NCBI RefSeq assembly: GCF_012641475.1
Contig: NZ_JABAIL010000004.1
Coordinates: 496,001-560,000, forward strand
Origin: Flammeovirga agarivorans
Lineage (GTDB): Bacteria > Bacteroidota > Bacteroidia > Cytophagales > Flammeovirgaceae
Length of the DNA stretch: 64,000 nt
Direction: 5' to 3'
Within the stretch, counting starts at the first letter, position 1; each line of letters begins with the position of its first letter. The notes beneath the pieces are model-generated. The model saw only the letters and a program-made list of their open reading frames with translations. It did not search any database and was not told the DNA's origin. Shown in pieces: positions 1 through 7,877 of this stretch. The position numbers and the translations under genes are program-made.

Positions 1-2
1 TA

Positions 3-305
3 AAATCTATTCTTTTTACGTTTTTAATTGCTTCACTAGCGTTAACAAAAAAGATATCTTTTTTAAGTTTAAATGAATCAAGTATTCTCATTAAAATGGG
101 TAAAATAACTTATAGTATTTATCTACTTCACCCAATTATAATGAACTTTATCGATGTTTGTCTACGAAATACCTTATATAAACAAAGTTTTACTAAATCG
201 TTATCAGTTGACATTACAATAATATTTCTCACATTTATTATTTCTTGGTTTAGCTATCAATATTTTGAGCTTTTTTTTTTAAAACTAAAAAGGTTTTATC
301 GTTAA
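3..305 (+). CDS. C-terminal fragment of an acyltransferase-3 family membrane protein
   Basis: The reading frame is open to the left edge of the window, so only the last ~100 codons are present; the ATG at 96 is internal and not the real start. What remains holds hydrophobic segments and the phrase GKITYSIYLLHP, which is characteristic of the last membrane segments of acyltransferase-3 (OafA/YrhL-like) proteins that O-acylate surface polysaccharides. It ends with a basic tail. It converges on the potassium transporter gene with only 3 bases between the two stop codons, and no terminator is visible between them. The family assignment rests on a short segment; the acyl group and acceptor cannot be told. 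Confidence 0.6.
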   Translation, partial: KSILFTFLIASLALTKKISFLSLNESSILIKMGKITYSIYLLHPIIMNFIDVCLRNTLYKQSFTKSLSVDITIIFLTFIISWFSYQYFELFFLKLKRFYR

Positions 306-308
306 AAA

Positions 309-2144
309 TTACCCTACCATAACATGAGCTTCAGGATATTTAAAGGAGTTCGTATTTACAGTAGAACTTAATGCTAAGGCTAAAGTAAGTGTTCCTACTC
401 GACCAATATACATGGATAAGATTATCACCACCTTACCAATTGATGACAACTCGCCTGTAATACCCATACTTAAACCTGCTGTTCCAAAAGCTGATATTTG
501 TTCAAATATTAAAGGTAGAATATCAATATTTGGATTATCTAACTCAGTGATACTAAGAATAAATAGAGCTACCATATTATATATTAAGGCGAACATAAAA
601 ATTGAATATGATCGCTTAATGTTATCGTCTGATATTGTTCTTTTTCGCACCACTATTCTTTCTTGTCCTCTTATTATACCAATAGAACTAAGCAATAACA
701 GATAAAAGGTACTACTCTTTATACCTCCACCTGTTGAACCAGGCGCTGCACCAATAAACATTAAGAAAATCATCACAAGAATTGTAGCCGGTCGCATACT
801 TCCAAAATCCATTGAGTTAAAACCTGCCGTTCTAGTAGTTACTGATTGGAAAAAAGCAGCTATAAGCGATTCTACAAGTGATCTATCTTCCCTTAAAGAA
901 TCAATTTCTAAGAAAAATACTGTCAGCATTCCTACAATTATCAAAATAATAGTTGAGTATAAACTGATAGAAGTTCCAATAGAGTATTTTTTCCAAGGGT
1001 TCTTTAATCTATCTTTTATCTTTTTGGGTGAAAAGATTTCTTCAATCGTTGTAAAACCAAAACTACCAAAAATAATAATGATGCCTATAACCATGTGTAG
1101 GCCATACATATGCCTGAGATCTATTATTCCATGATGAAAAAATCTAGTGGTATCATCCCCTGTAATACTTGTATTTAAACTATCTGGGAATAAGCTAAAA
1201 CCAGCATTACAAAAAGCGGAGACTGAATGAAAAATTGAGTAACACACCTTCTGTGTCATACTGTTAAACTCCAAAGAACTATCCCATGCAAAGAAAATGG
1301 CAATAGCTCCTAATATCTCAATCAATAGTGTCAAGAAAATTACTTTTCTTAATAAACCCGTTGCCGAAGAAAGGTCTTCTGAACTCAATACATCTTGAAT
1401 GATCGTTTTATGCTTTAACGAAACACCTTTTGACATAAAAGTCGCAAAGAATGTTGCAAATGATACGATTCCGATACCTCCTAATTGAGCTAATAGAAGA
1501 ATTACTAGCTGTCCTTTTTCTGTGAAATATTGGCCTGTATCTACCACCGCTAAACCGGTTACACATGATGCACTTACTGAAGTAAATAAAGCATCCAAGA
1601 AATTCATACTAGTTTCTCCAATAGTAGATTTTGGAAGCATCAAACAAAAGGTTCCAAAAAGTATCAAAAAGATAAAACTAAAAATGAAAGTTGTAGATGG
1701 CTTTATTTTAAATTGTGAAAGTATCACTGAAGCTTTTGTAGACTCTACAAGTACTAGAAATACTAATGCACCAAAAAGGAAATGGCGATAATTCGCATTA
1801 GATTCAGGATCAAAGTGAAATCCTACAAAAAAATGAAATAGCCCTATAAAAGTGATTAGAGCCAAAAAGGAGCCTTCTACCCAAGTGGATTTTATATAAT
1901 TCCAACGGTAATTGGTGAAAATAATTCTAAGAATATAATTAGTGATATAAACAAAGAATAAGAATGGGATTATACTTCTGATAAACAGCATATCTGTTTT
2001 CTCTAAATAAAATCCATATTCAAAAATCACTAATACGATAGCAACAAACGAAGTAACTATTGAAGATAACCTTTCATATCTAAATACAGTAGTTTGATAC
2101 TTGAACAGCCATTGGTTGATGAAGTCTTTGGTACCTGTGCGCAT
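309..2144 (-). CDS. TrkH/KtrB-family potassium uptake channel subunit
   Basis: Integral membrane K+ (Na+-coupled in the Ktr type) translocating subunit. The four pore-loop filters of the SKT superfamily are all visible in order: SCVTGLAV, FCNAGFSL, RTAGFNSM and FGTAGLSM, each with its central glycine, separated by pairs of hydrophobic helices. At 611 residues it is longer than bacterial KtrB (~450): about 150 N-terminal residues form extra transmembrane helices before the first filter motif. Family members work with a cytosolic RCK/TrkA (KtrA) gating subunit; none is encoded in this window, so the partner must be elsewhere. The start ATG at 2144 is followed directly by plausible cytosolic residues. 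Confidence in the family is high, Trk versus Ktr is less certain. Confidence 0.9.
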   Translation of the reverse strand: MRTGTKDFINQWLFKYQTTVFRYERLSSIVTSFVAIVLVIFEYGFYLEKTDMLFIRSIIPFLFFVYITNYILRIIFTNYRWNYIKSTWVEGSFLALITFIGLFHFFVGFHFDPESNANYRHFLFGALVFLVLVESTKASVILSQFKIKPSTTFIFSFIFLILFGTFCLMLPKSTIGETSMNFLDALFTSVSASCVTGLAVVDTGQYFTEKGQLVILLLAQLGGIGIVSFATFFATFMSKGVSLKHKTIIQDVLSSEDLSSATGLLRKVIFLTLLIEILGAIAIFFAWDSSLEFNSMTQKVCYSIFHSVSAFCNAGFSLFPDSLNTSITGDDTTRFFHHGIIDLRHMYGLHMVIGIIIIFGSFGFTTIEEIFSPKKIKDRLKNPWKKYSIGTSISLYSTIILIIVGMLTVFFLEIDSLREDRSLVESLIAAFFQSVTTRTAGFNSMDFGSMRPATILVMIFLMFIGAAPGSTGGGIKSSTFYLLLLSSIGIIRGQERIVVRKRTISDDNIKRSYSIFMFALIYNMVALFILSITELDNPNIDILPLIFEQISAFGTAGLSMGITGELSSIGKVVIILSMYIGRVGTLTLALALSSTVNTNSFKYPEAHVMVG

Positions 2145-2274
2145 TCGAAAAGTAAGGTGTACTAAAAAATCTAAATTAAAAACTAAATACTAAGTTAAGG
2201 ATTTATGGTTTAAGAGTTAATAGTTCTGACTTAAGTTTTATGATTTTAAGTGATGAAAAGGAAAGTATAAGCAC

Positions 2275-2310
2275 AAAAAAAGGATTATGTACTTCTATAT
2301 ACATAATCCT
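2275..2310 (-). terminator. Intrinsic terminator of queE
   Basis: An 11-bp perfect stem (2281-2291 with 2300-2310) and 8-base loop, followed on the minus strand by a run of six U. It lies 30 bases after the queE stop. Confidence 0.85.
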
Positions 2311-2340
2311 TCTTATAATTGGTGGACCCTAAAAATAAAA

Positions 2341-2985
2341 TTAAGGTATGTCAATATATTTATGAGTTTGTAATGACAATTGCCATTCTGGGTTCTCTTT
2401 AACAAAATCGACTAACATTGGAGTCACCTCACTTCTTTTTGACCATTCTGGTTGAATATATAATTTACATTCTGGTCGAAGTTTTTCTGCCAAACCAAGA
2501 GCCCACTTAATATCTGATTTATGGTATACAACCACTTTAAATTCATCTGCTAAATCATAAGCTTCATCAACTGGAGCTTTAAATTTCTTTGGAGACAAGC
2601 AAACATAATCTAAGTGACCAGTAAATTGATGAGTTCCTGAAGTTTCAATATTGATCGAGAAACCTTCATTTTTCAACATCTCAGTTAATGGCCCTAATTG
2701 ATGCATTAATGGCTCTCCTCCTGTAATAATAGCTAAGCGACCAGGATGTTTCTTTGCATCTTCAACAATTTCTTCAATATCAAGAACAGGATGCTTGTCT
2801 TGCTCCCATGATTCTTTTACATCACACCAAACACATCCAACATCACAACCTGCTAATCTTATAAAATAAGCTGCATGACCTGAAAATGCTCCTTCTCCCT
2901 GAATTGTATAAAACGCCTCCATTACTGGAAGTGAAAGTCCTTTCTGTACCTTTTCTTTGGTAGTATATTCTAAATGCTTAACCAT
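2341..2985 (-). CDS. queE: 7-carboxy-7-deazaguanine synthase (radical SAM)
   Basis: Converts 6-carboxytetrahydropterin to 7-carboxy-7-deazaguanine, the ring-contraction step on the way to preQ0 and queuosine in tRNA. The 214-residue length fits the family. It has the substrate-binding start PVMEAFYTIQGEG and the radical SAM cluster motif C47-x3-C51-x2-C54 (GCDVGCVWC), followed by the GGEP SAM-binding element (TGGEPL). No other queuosine gene is next to it. The start ATG lies only ~20 bases downstream of the hairpin that also ends folD, so its transcription must either begin upstream of that hairpin or be nearly leaderless (see findings). Confidence 0.95.
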   Translation of the reverse strand: MVKHLEYTTKEKVQKGLSLPVMEAFYTIQGEGAFSGHAAYFIRLAGCDVGCVWCDVKESWEQDKHPVLDIEEIVEDAKKHPGRLAIITGGEPLMHQLGPLTEMLKNEGFSINIETSGTHQFTGHLDYVCLSPKKFKAPVDEAYDLADEFKVVVYHKSDIKWALGLAEKLRPECKLYIQPEWSKRSEVTPMLVDFVKENPEWQLSLQTHKYIDIP

Positions 2986-3004
2986 GTTTCCTTTTTTCTG
3001 AGAT

Positions 3005-3043
3005 AAAAAAGTCCTTTAAGGGGTGAGGGAACCCTTAAAGGAC
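3005..3043 (-). terminator. Terminator hairpin between folD and queE
   Basis: A 12-bp perfect stem (3011-3022 with 3032-3043), 9-base loop, then six U on the minus strand. It ends folD transcripts, but it also sits inside the short queE leader, so it may act as an attenuator. Confidence 0.85.
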
Positions 3044-3051
3044 TCGATTTG

Positions 3052-3059
3052 CAAAATTA
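3052..3059 (-). promoter_or_regulatory. Candidate -7 element for queE
   Basis: On the minus strand this reads TAATTTTG, an exact match to the Bacteroidota -7 consensus TAnnTTTG. It lies just after the folD stop and upstream of the hairpin at 3011-3043. No good -33 TTG is seen, and such 8-mers occur by chance in AT-rich DNA. Confidence 0.35.
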
Positions 3060-3085
3060 TAAAAATATTTTGCGATTATACTAAT

Positions 3086-3976
3086 CTATACTGATTCCTT
3101 AACAGATTTTCTTCTTGCAGCTTCCAAAGTGTTCATTAATAATGAAACAACTGTCATTGGACCTACGCCACCTGGTACTGGAGTAATCCAAGAAGCTTTT
3201 TCAGCTACCTCGTCAAACTTCACATCACCTTTAAGGCTGAAACCAGATTTTTTGGAAGGATCATCAATTCTTGTAATTCCAACGTCTACAACTACAGCTC
3301 CTTCTTTTACCATATCAGCAGTTACAAACTCAGCTCTACCTAAAGCTACAATAAGGATATCAGCTTGCTGACATTCCTCTTTTAAGTTTTGTGTTCTACT
3401 ATGTGTTAGAGTTACTGTACAGTTACCTACTTTTGCATTTCTAGACATCAAAAGACTCATTGGCGTACCTACAATATGAGATCTACCAATAATTACACAT
3501 TTCTTTCCTGAAGTCTCGATACCATAACGATCCAATAATTGAACAATACCATATGGAGTGGCAGGAAGGAAAGTTGGAAGACCTAACATCATCTTACCCA
3601 AGTTTGTTGGGTGGAAACCATCAACATCTTTATTAGGGTCGATTGCTTCCGTTACTTTTGTTTCGTTGATGTGTTTAGGTAGTGGAAGTTGAACAATAAA
3701 TCCGTCGATATCATCATTATTGTTTAACTCTTTGATTGTTTTTAGAAGATCTTCTTCTGTGATGTCTGCATCAAACTTGTATAACGATGAAGTAAAACCT
3801 ACTTGCTCACAAGATTTTACTTTATGGTTAACATACGTTCTACTCGCACCGTCCTCACCAACTAAAATAGCGGCTAAATGTGGTTTCTTGCCTCCTTCGG
3901 CAGTCAGTTTTCTTACTTCCTCAGCAATTTCTTTTTTGATTGCATTTGAAGTTGCTTTTCCGTCAATTAGTTGCAT
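3086..3976 (-). CDS. folD: Bifunctional methylenetetrahydrofolate dehydrogenase / methenyltetrahydrofolate cyclohydrolase
   Basis: Cytosolic one-carbon enzyme interconverting 5,10-methylene- and 10-formyl-tetrahydrofolate with NADP. At 296 residues it has the normal family length. Visible family features are the Y48-x3-K52 motif (YVNHK) with the cyclohydrolase lysine, the VQLPLPKH block, KDVDGFHP, the Rossmann motif [10 protein letters not shown] and the C-terminal signature [11 protein letters not shown]. It is transcribed alone or ahead of queE; a candidate -7 box lies 36 bases upstream of the ATG and a strong terminator lies 43 bases after the stop. Confidence 0.97.
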   Translation of the reverse strand: MQLIDGKATSNAIKKEIAEEVRKLTAEGGKKPHLAAILVGEDGASRTYVNHKVKSCEQVGFTSSLYKFDADITEEDLLKTIKELNNNDDIDGFIVQLPLPKHINETKVTEAIDPNKDVDGFHPTNLGKMMLGLPTFLPATPYGIVQLLDRYGIETSGKKCVIIGRSHIVGTPMSLLMSRNAKVGNCTVTLTHSRTQNLKEECQQADILIVALGRAEFVTADMVKEGAVVVDVGITRIDDPSKKSGFSLKGDVKFDEVAEKASWITPVPGGVGPMTVVSLLMNTLEAARRKSVKESV

Positions 3977-4011
3977 GTTATTTGATTTCGCACTTAAAAT
4001 TTATAGACCCA

Positions 4012-4019
4012 CAAAAATA
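4012..4019 (-). promoter_or_regulatory. Candidate -7 element for folD
   Basis: TATTTTTG on the minus strand matches TAnnTTTG, 36 bases before the folD ATG. No convincing -33 element at the usual distance. Confidence 0.35.
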
Positions 4020-4076
4020 GTGACTTGGATCAGTTTTTCATTACGATTCACAAATATTTTTTTACGATTGTTCATT

Positions 4077-5348
4077 TTAATTTAATATCACAAACTTTTT
4101 GATGTAATACTGTCGACCATACATGGCCTTTAAAATATATATTTTGCCCTTATTTATCGATTGAATAGAAATTTGCGACTCGGTTTCATCACGACTAACA
4201 ACAAGATTTCCGATTACATCATATATCTCAATATGTTTCTGTGATGTATTATCTAGAAAGTCTAAATGAACAGATGCATTTTTTATAGTAAATGAAGGTT
4301 CGGCAAACTCGTACTGAGAACGTATCATAATTTCCTCAAACACTTCTTCTCTACCATCGAAATCAATTTGATGTAACTTATAGTAATGTACTGATACTTC
4401 TGACTCTATCTCATGAATTATTTGATATTGAAGTAAACCATTCGAATTACCTGCCGCATTTACTCTATTTACCTCTTTCCAATTCTTTTTATCATTTGAG
4501 TAATAAAGTATAAAATAATCACTGTTTTCTTCCGTAGCTGTTTCCCAAATTATATTAGTAGTATTGTCTTTTATATAACCTTCAAAAAGAACTAGCTCAA
4601 CAGGCAAATCATATCCATCTTCAAAATCTCCTCCGCCTTGTATGTAATCTACTACAGTGTTAAAGTCTGTACCCGCAACAATTTCTTGACGCCCATATTG
4701 AATAATTCTAGAAATGTCAGCTATATCTGCACTACTTCGTTCAAAAGTATCACATGAGAAACTACCGTCTAAATCCCCACAACTATCACCAAAATCTAAA
4801 TTGACATTAGCTCCTTGAACATTGTTTCCTACTACGACTGCTCCATTTTTAGTATTAGTAGTAAGTGTTTGATTGTATTGAATGAAATCGTTGACAAGTA
4901 ACAAACTGTTATTATTCAATTCAATTTCATGTCCACCGATATTTTGTGCATGGATTTCATCTACAAACAATGCTGCATTATCGATTACTACTTTATCAGT
5001 ATTTCCACCGTAACCTTGCAGATTCAATTGACCATTAATCACATCTACAATACTATTCTGAGAAATAGTAAGTGTTGAATTATTAAGATTCAAATTAACA
5101 GATATGCTAACAAATGCACCATTGGTTACAATTAATGATGCACCATTTTGCAACGTTAAGTTTCCATTGAAAGTCACATTTTCTGTTATGGTTAAAGTTA
5201 CTCCTGGGTCGACATATATCCCTGCCCCATCTGTAAAAGTACTTTCTGTATTAATTGTTTGATCAAAAGAAAAATGAATATTGGCTTCTGCTGGATTAAC
5301 AAGCAGAATGAGAATTAATTTTAATAAAAGAAATAAAGTAGTTCTCAT
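4077..5348 (-). CDS. Secreted protein with repetitive beta-structure and T9SS type A sorting domain
   Basis: A 423-residue exported protein. Residues 1-22 form a signal peptide. Residues ~30-170 are rich in short alternating L, N, T and V segments (for example LTLQNGASLIV, LNLNNSTLTIS), typical of a parallel beta-helix or similar repeat fold. The middle (~205-330) contains PVELVLFEGY followed by a fibronectin-like stretch (IIWETATEENSDYF), seen widely in Bacteroidota just before sorting domains. The last ~70 residues (IEIYDVIGNLV through IKKFVIL) are a T9SS C-terminal sorting domain, so the protein should be secreted across the outer membrane and be released or surface-attached. Function unknown; an adhesin or matrix role is inference. 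It lies 100 bases upstream of folD on the same strand. Confidence 0.75.
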   Translation of the reverse strand: MRTTLFLLLKLILILLVNPAEANIHFSFDQTINTESTFTDGAGIYVDPGVTLTITENVTFNGNLTLQNGASLIVTNGAFVSISVNLNLNNSTLTISQNSIVDVINGQLNLQGYGGNTDKVVIDNAALFVDEIHAQNIGGHEIELNNNSLLLVNDFIQYNQTLTTNTKNGAVVVGNNVQGANVNLDFGDSCGDLDGSFSCDTFERSSADIADISRIIQYGRQEIVAGTDFNTVVDYIQGGGDFEDGYDLPVELVLFEGYIKDNTTNIIWETATEENSDYFILYYSNDKKNWKEVNRVNAAGNSNGLLQYQIIHEIESEVSVHYYKLHQIDFDGREEVFEEIMIRSQYEFAEPSFTIKNASVHLDFLDNTSQKHIEIYDVIGNLVVSRDETESQISIQSINKGKIYILKAMYGRQYYIKKFVILN

Positions 5349-5605
5349 GTCAGCGTTTGTTTTTGATAGAGATTAAAAAGTCAATTTCAATTTATGCTCG
5401 TATATCCTGTTATTATCAAAAACAACCACTACAATAATTTATTTGCACTACATCATTTCTACTTCAAAGGTAAATTAGGCTATTTTTAAGGCGATAGTTA
5501 ATAATATATTCTAAAAATAAATGAATAAACATTTACTGATTTATTTTTCATTAGTAAAATTGTAAATTGAGTGCCGTTTGATAAATCAATTAATAAAACG
5601 TTTAT

Positions 5606-6310
5606 ATGCCAATATTTCAGTTAGAAGATGACAATGTGATGTTTCCTCCAGCTAGACTTACCGATGAAAGTGGAATTTTAGCTGTTGGTGGCGATTTATC
5701 TCCAAAACGAATTATTGAAGCATACGCCTCAGGTGTCTTCCCATGGTTTAATCCAGAAGATCCGTTATTATGGTGGTCTCCCGACCCTCGATGTGTACTT
5801 TACCCAGAGAATATTAAAGTCTCTAAAAGTATGCGTCAGTTATTTCGACGAAATGAATATCGTGTAACTTTTGATCAAGCTTTTAGAGAGGTCATTACGG
5901 CTTGTCAAAACATCTATCGTCCTGATCAAGGTGGAACATGGATAACTGATGAAATGAAGGAAGCTTATATTGAATTACATGACATTGGTTTTATGCATTC
6001 AGTTGAGGTCTGGGACAATGATGAATTAGTTGGTGGTTTATATGGCGGAGCCATGAAGAATGCCTTCTTCGGAGAATCTATGTTTTCATATAAAAGTAAT
6101 GCCTCTAAATATGGCTTCATTACTTTGTGTAAGAATTTAATAGAACATAACTTTGATATCATAGACTGTCAGATGCATACAGATCACTTAGAAAGTTTAG
6201 GTGCTGAAGAAATTCCTAGGGAAGCATTTTTATTGACGGTCGATAGAAATCAACAAAGAGAATTTGTGAAGGAAGATTGGAATGAAAAATTCCGAACCGA
6301 CTTCTATTAA
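5606..6310 (+). CDS. aat: Leucyl/phenylalanyl-tRNA--protein transferase
   Basis: N-end rule enzyme that adds Leu or Phe from aminoacyl-tRNA to proteins with N-terminal Arg or Lys, marking them for ClpAP. The 234 residues cover the full family: the N-terminal FPPARLTDESGILAVGGDL block, YASGVFPWF, WWSPDPRCVL, the central TWITDEMKEAY and VGGLYGG, and the C-terminal IDCQMHTDHLESLGAEEIPR. Start ATG at 5606 gives MPIFQLEDD, as usual for the family. The 257-base gap upstream is AT-rich and shows no clear promoter match. pepD follows 53 bases later on the same strand with no terminator between, so the two may be co-transcribed. Confidence 0.97.
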   Translation: MPIFQLEDDNVMFPPARLTDESGILAVGGDLSPKRIIEAYASGVFPWFNPEDPLLWWSPDPRCVLYPENIKVSKSMRQLFRRNEYRVTFDQAFREVITACQNIYRPDQGGTWITDEMKEAYIELHDIGFMHSVEVWDNDELVGGLYGGAMKNAFFGESMFSYKSNASKYGFITLCKNLIEHNFDIIDCQMHTDHLESLGAEEIPREAFLLTVDRNQQREFVKEDWNEKFRTDFY

Positions 6311-6363
6311 TTGATAAAAATCAATACAGATTTCAACTAACATTTGAATAATCATATATAAAC

Positions 6364-7818
6364 ATGAACAAAGAAGTAGCAAGTTTAAAGCCCGTACAAA
6401 TTTGGGAGAACTTTGAAAAAATGAATGAAATTCCTCGTGGTTCTAAAAAAGAGGAAAGAATTATTGCATTCACTAAACAATTTGGAGAAAACTTAGGGTT
6501 AGAAACCATCGTCGACAAAACAGGTAATATTATCATAAAGAAGCCTGCTACTCCAGGAATGGAAGACAGAAAAGGTATCGTACTTCAGGCACATATTGAT
6601 ATGGTACATCAAAAAAATGCCGATACTGATTTTGATTTTGACACTGATGGTATTCAATCATATATAGATGGAGATTGGGTAAAAGCAAAAGGAACAACTC
6701 TTGGTGCAGACAATGGTATTGGTGCTGCGACAATTATGGGTGTTCTTGCTTCTAAAGATCTAAAGCATGGTCCTATTGAAGGTCTTTTTACAATAGATGA
6801 AGAAACAGGTATGACTGGTGCTTTTGGCTTAGAGCCAGGTATTCTTACTGGTGATATTCTTTTAAACCTAGATACTGAGGACGAGCATGAGCTATGTATT
6901 GGATGCGCAGGTGGTATCGATACTAATGTAAATTATTCTTATGACGAAGTTGCAGCTGAAGGTTCTGCTTACCATATCCAACTAAAAGGATTAAAAGGTG
7001 GACACTCTGGTTGTGAAATTCATTTAGGAAGAGGCAACGCGAATAAATTAATGAACCGTTTACTTTGGGGTACACGTCAGAAATTCGGGTTAGAGATTGC
7101 AGAAATTGATGGTGGATCATTAAGAAATGCAATTCCTAGAGAATCTTTTGCCAATGTAGTTGTTGCTCCAGAAAGTGCTGATGAGTTTGTTGCTTACGTA
7201 AAAGAGTATGAAAAAACTATTCAAAAGGAATTACATGTAACAGAACCCAACTTAGTGATCAATATTGAATCTATTGATACTCCAGCTAAAGTAATGGATG
7301 TTGTTGCTCAAGACGCATTAGTATCTGCGATTTATGCTGCACCAAATGGTGTAATCCGTATGTCTGATGAGTTGGAAGGCCTAGTGGAAACATCGACCTC
7401 TATGGCAAGAGTGCTTGTTAAAGAAGGAAAAGTAATAGTTCAATCATTAACTCGTAGTTCTGTTGATTCAGCAAAATACGATGTAGCTCAACAATTAGAT
7501 GCTGCATTTGCAATTACAAAAGGTGATGTTGAACATGGTGGAGCTTACCCAGGATGGACTCCAAATGCTAATTCTGAAATTCTTGAAGAAATGAAATTGA
7601 TTCATCAAGAATATTTCAATAAACCTGCTATTGTCAATGCAGTACATGCAGGTCTTGAGTGTGGAATTATTGGAAGCCATTACCCTAATCTCGATATGAT
7701 TTCATTTGGACCTACAATTAAAAATCCTCACTCTCCTGATGAGATGTGTGAGATTGGTACCGTTGATAGATTCTGGGATTTCTTAGTGATGACTCTAGAA
7801 AGAGTAGCCAAGAAATAA
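6364..7818 (+). CDS. pepD: Aminoacyl-histidine (cytosol nonspecific) dipeptidase, M20 family
   Basis: Zinc-dependent cytosolic dipeptidase acting on Xaa-His and other unblocked dipeptides. It has 484 residues, the normal PepD length. Metal and catalytic motifs of family M20 appear in order: QAHIDMVHQ (metal His, catalytic Asp), LGADNGIGAA (bridging Asp), IDEETGMTGA (catalytic Glu), LDTEDEHEL, and a late HAGLECG and PHSPDE. The start MNKEVASLKPVQIWENFEKMNEIPRG is the usual N-terminus. Together with aat upstream this gives a small protein and peptide turnover unit; co-transcription is inference. It ends at a strong bidirectional terminator. Confidence 0.95.
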   Translation: MNKEVASLKPVQIWENFEKMNEIPRGSKKEERIIAFTKQFGENLGLETIVDKTGNIIIKKPATPGMEDRKGIVLQAHIDMVHQKNADTDFDFDTDGIQSYIDGDWVKAKGTTLGADNGIGAATIMGVLASKDLKHGPIEGLFTIDEETGMTGAFGLEPGILTGDILLNLDTEDEHELCIGCAGGIDTNVNYSYDEVAAEGSAYHIQLKGLKGGHSGCEIHLGRGNANKLMNRLLWGTRQKFGLEIAEIDGGSLRNAIPRESFANVVVAPESADEFVAYVKEYEKTIQKELHVTEPNLVINIESIDTPAKVMDVVAQDALVSAIYAAPNGVIRMSDELEGLVETSTSMARVLVKEGKVIVQSLTRSSVDSAKYDVAQQLDAAFAITKGDVEHGGAYPGWTPNANSEILEEMKLIHQEYFNKPAIVNAVHAGLECGIIGSHYPNLDMISFGPTIKNPHSPDEMCEIGTVDRFWDFLVMTLERVAKK

Positions 7819-7831
7819 TTGATATAAATAA

Positions 7832-7868
7832 TAAAAGCTCATGGTTACAAATCATGAGCTTTTATTTT
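7832..7868. terminator. Bidirectional terminator between pepD and the histidine kinase gene
   Basis: A 12-bp perfect stem (7832-7843 with 7853-7864), 9-base loop, T-rich on both strands. It serves both convergent genes. Confidence 0.88.
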
Positions 7869-7877
7869 AAATAGAAT

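Noticed and set aside
412-705. Open frame inside the KtrB/TrkH gene on the plus strand
   Set aside because: It is antisense to conserved filter motifs and has no family likeness.
3005-3043. preQ1 riboswitch ahead of queE
   Set aside because: The stem is 12 bp with a plain 9-base loop; neither the class I loop/A-rich tail nor the class II shape is seen.
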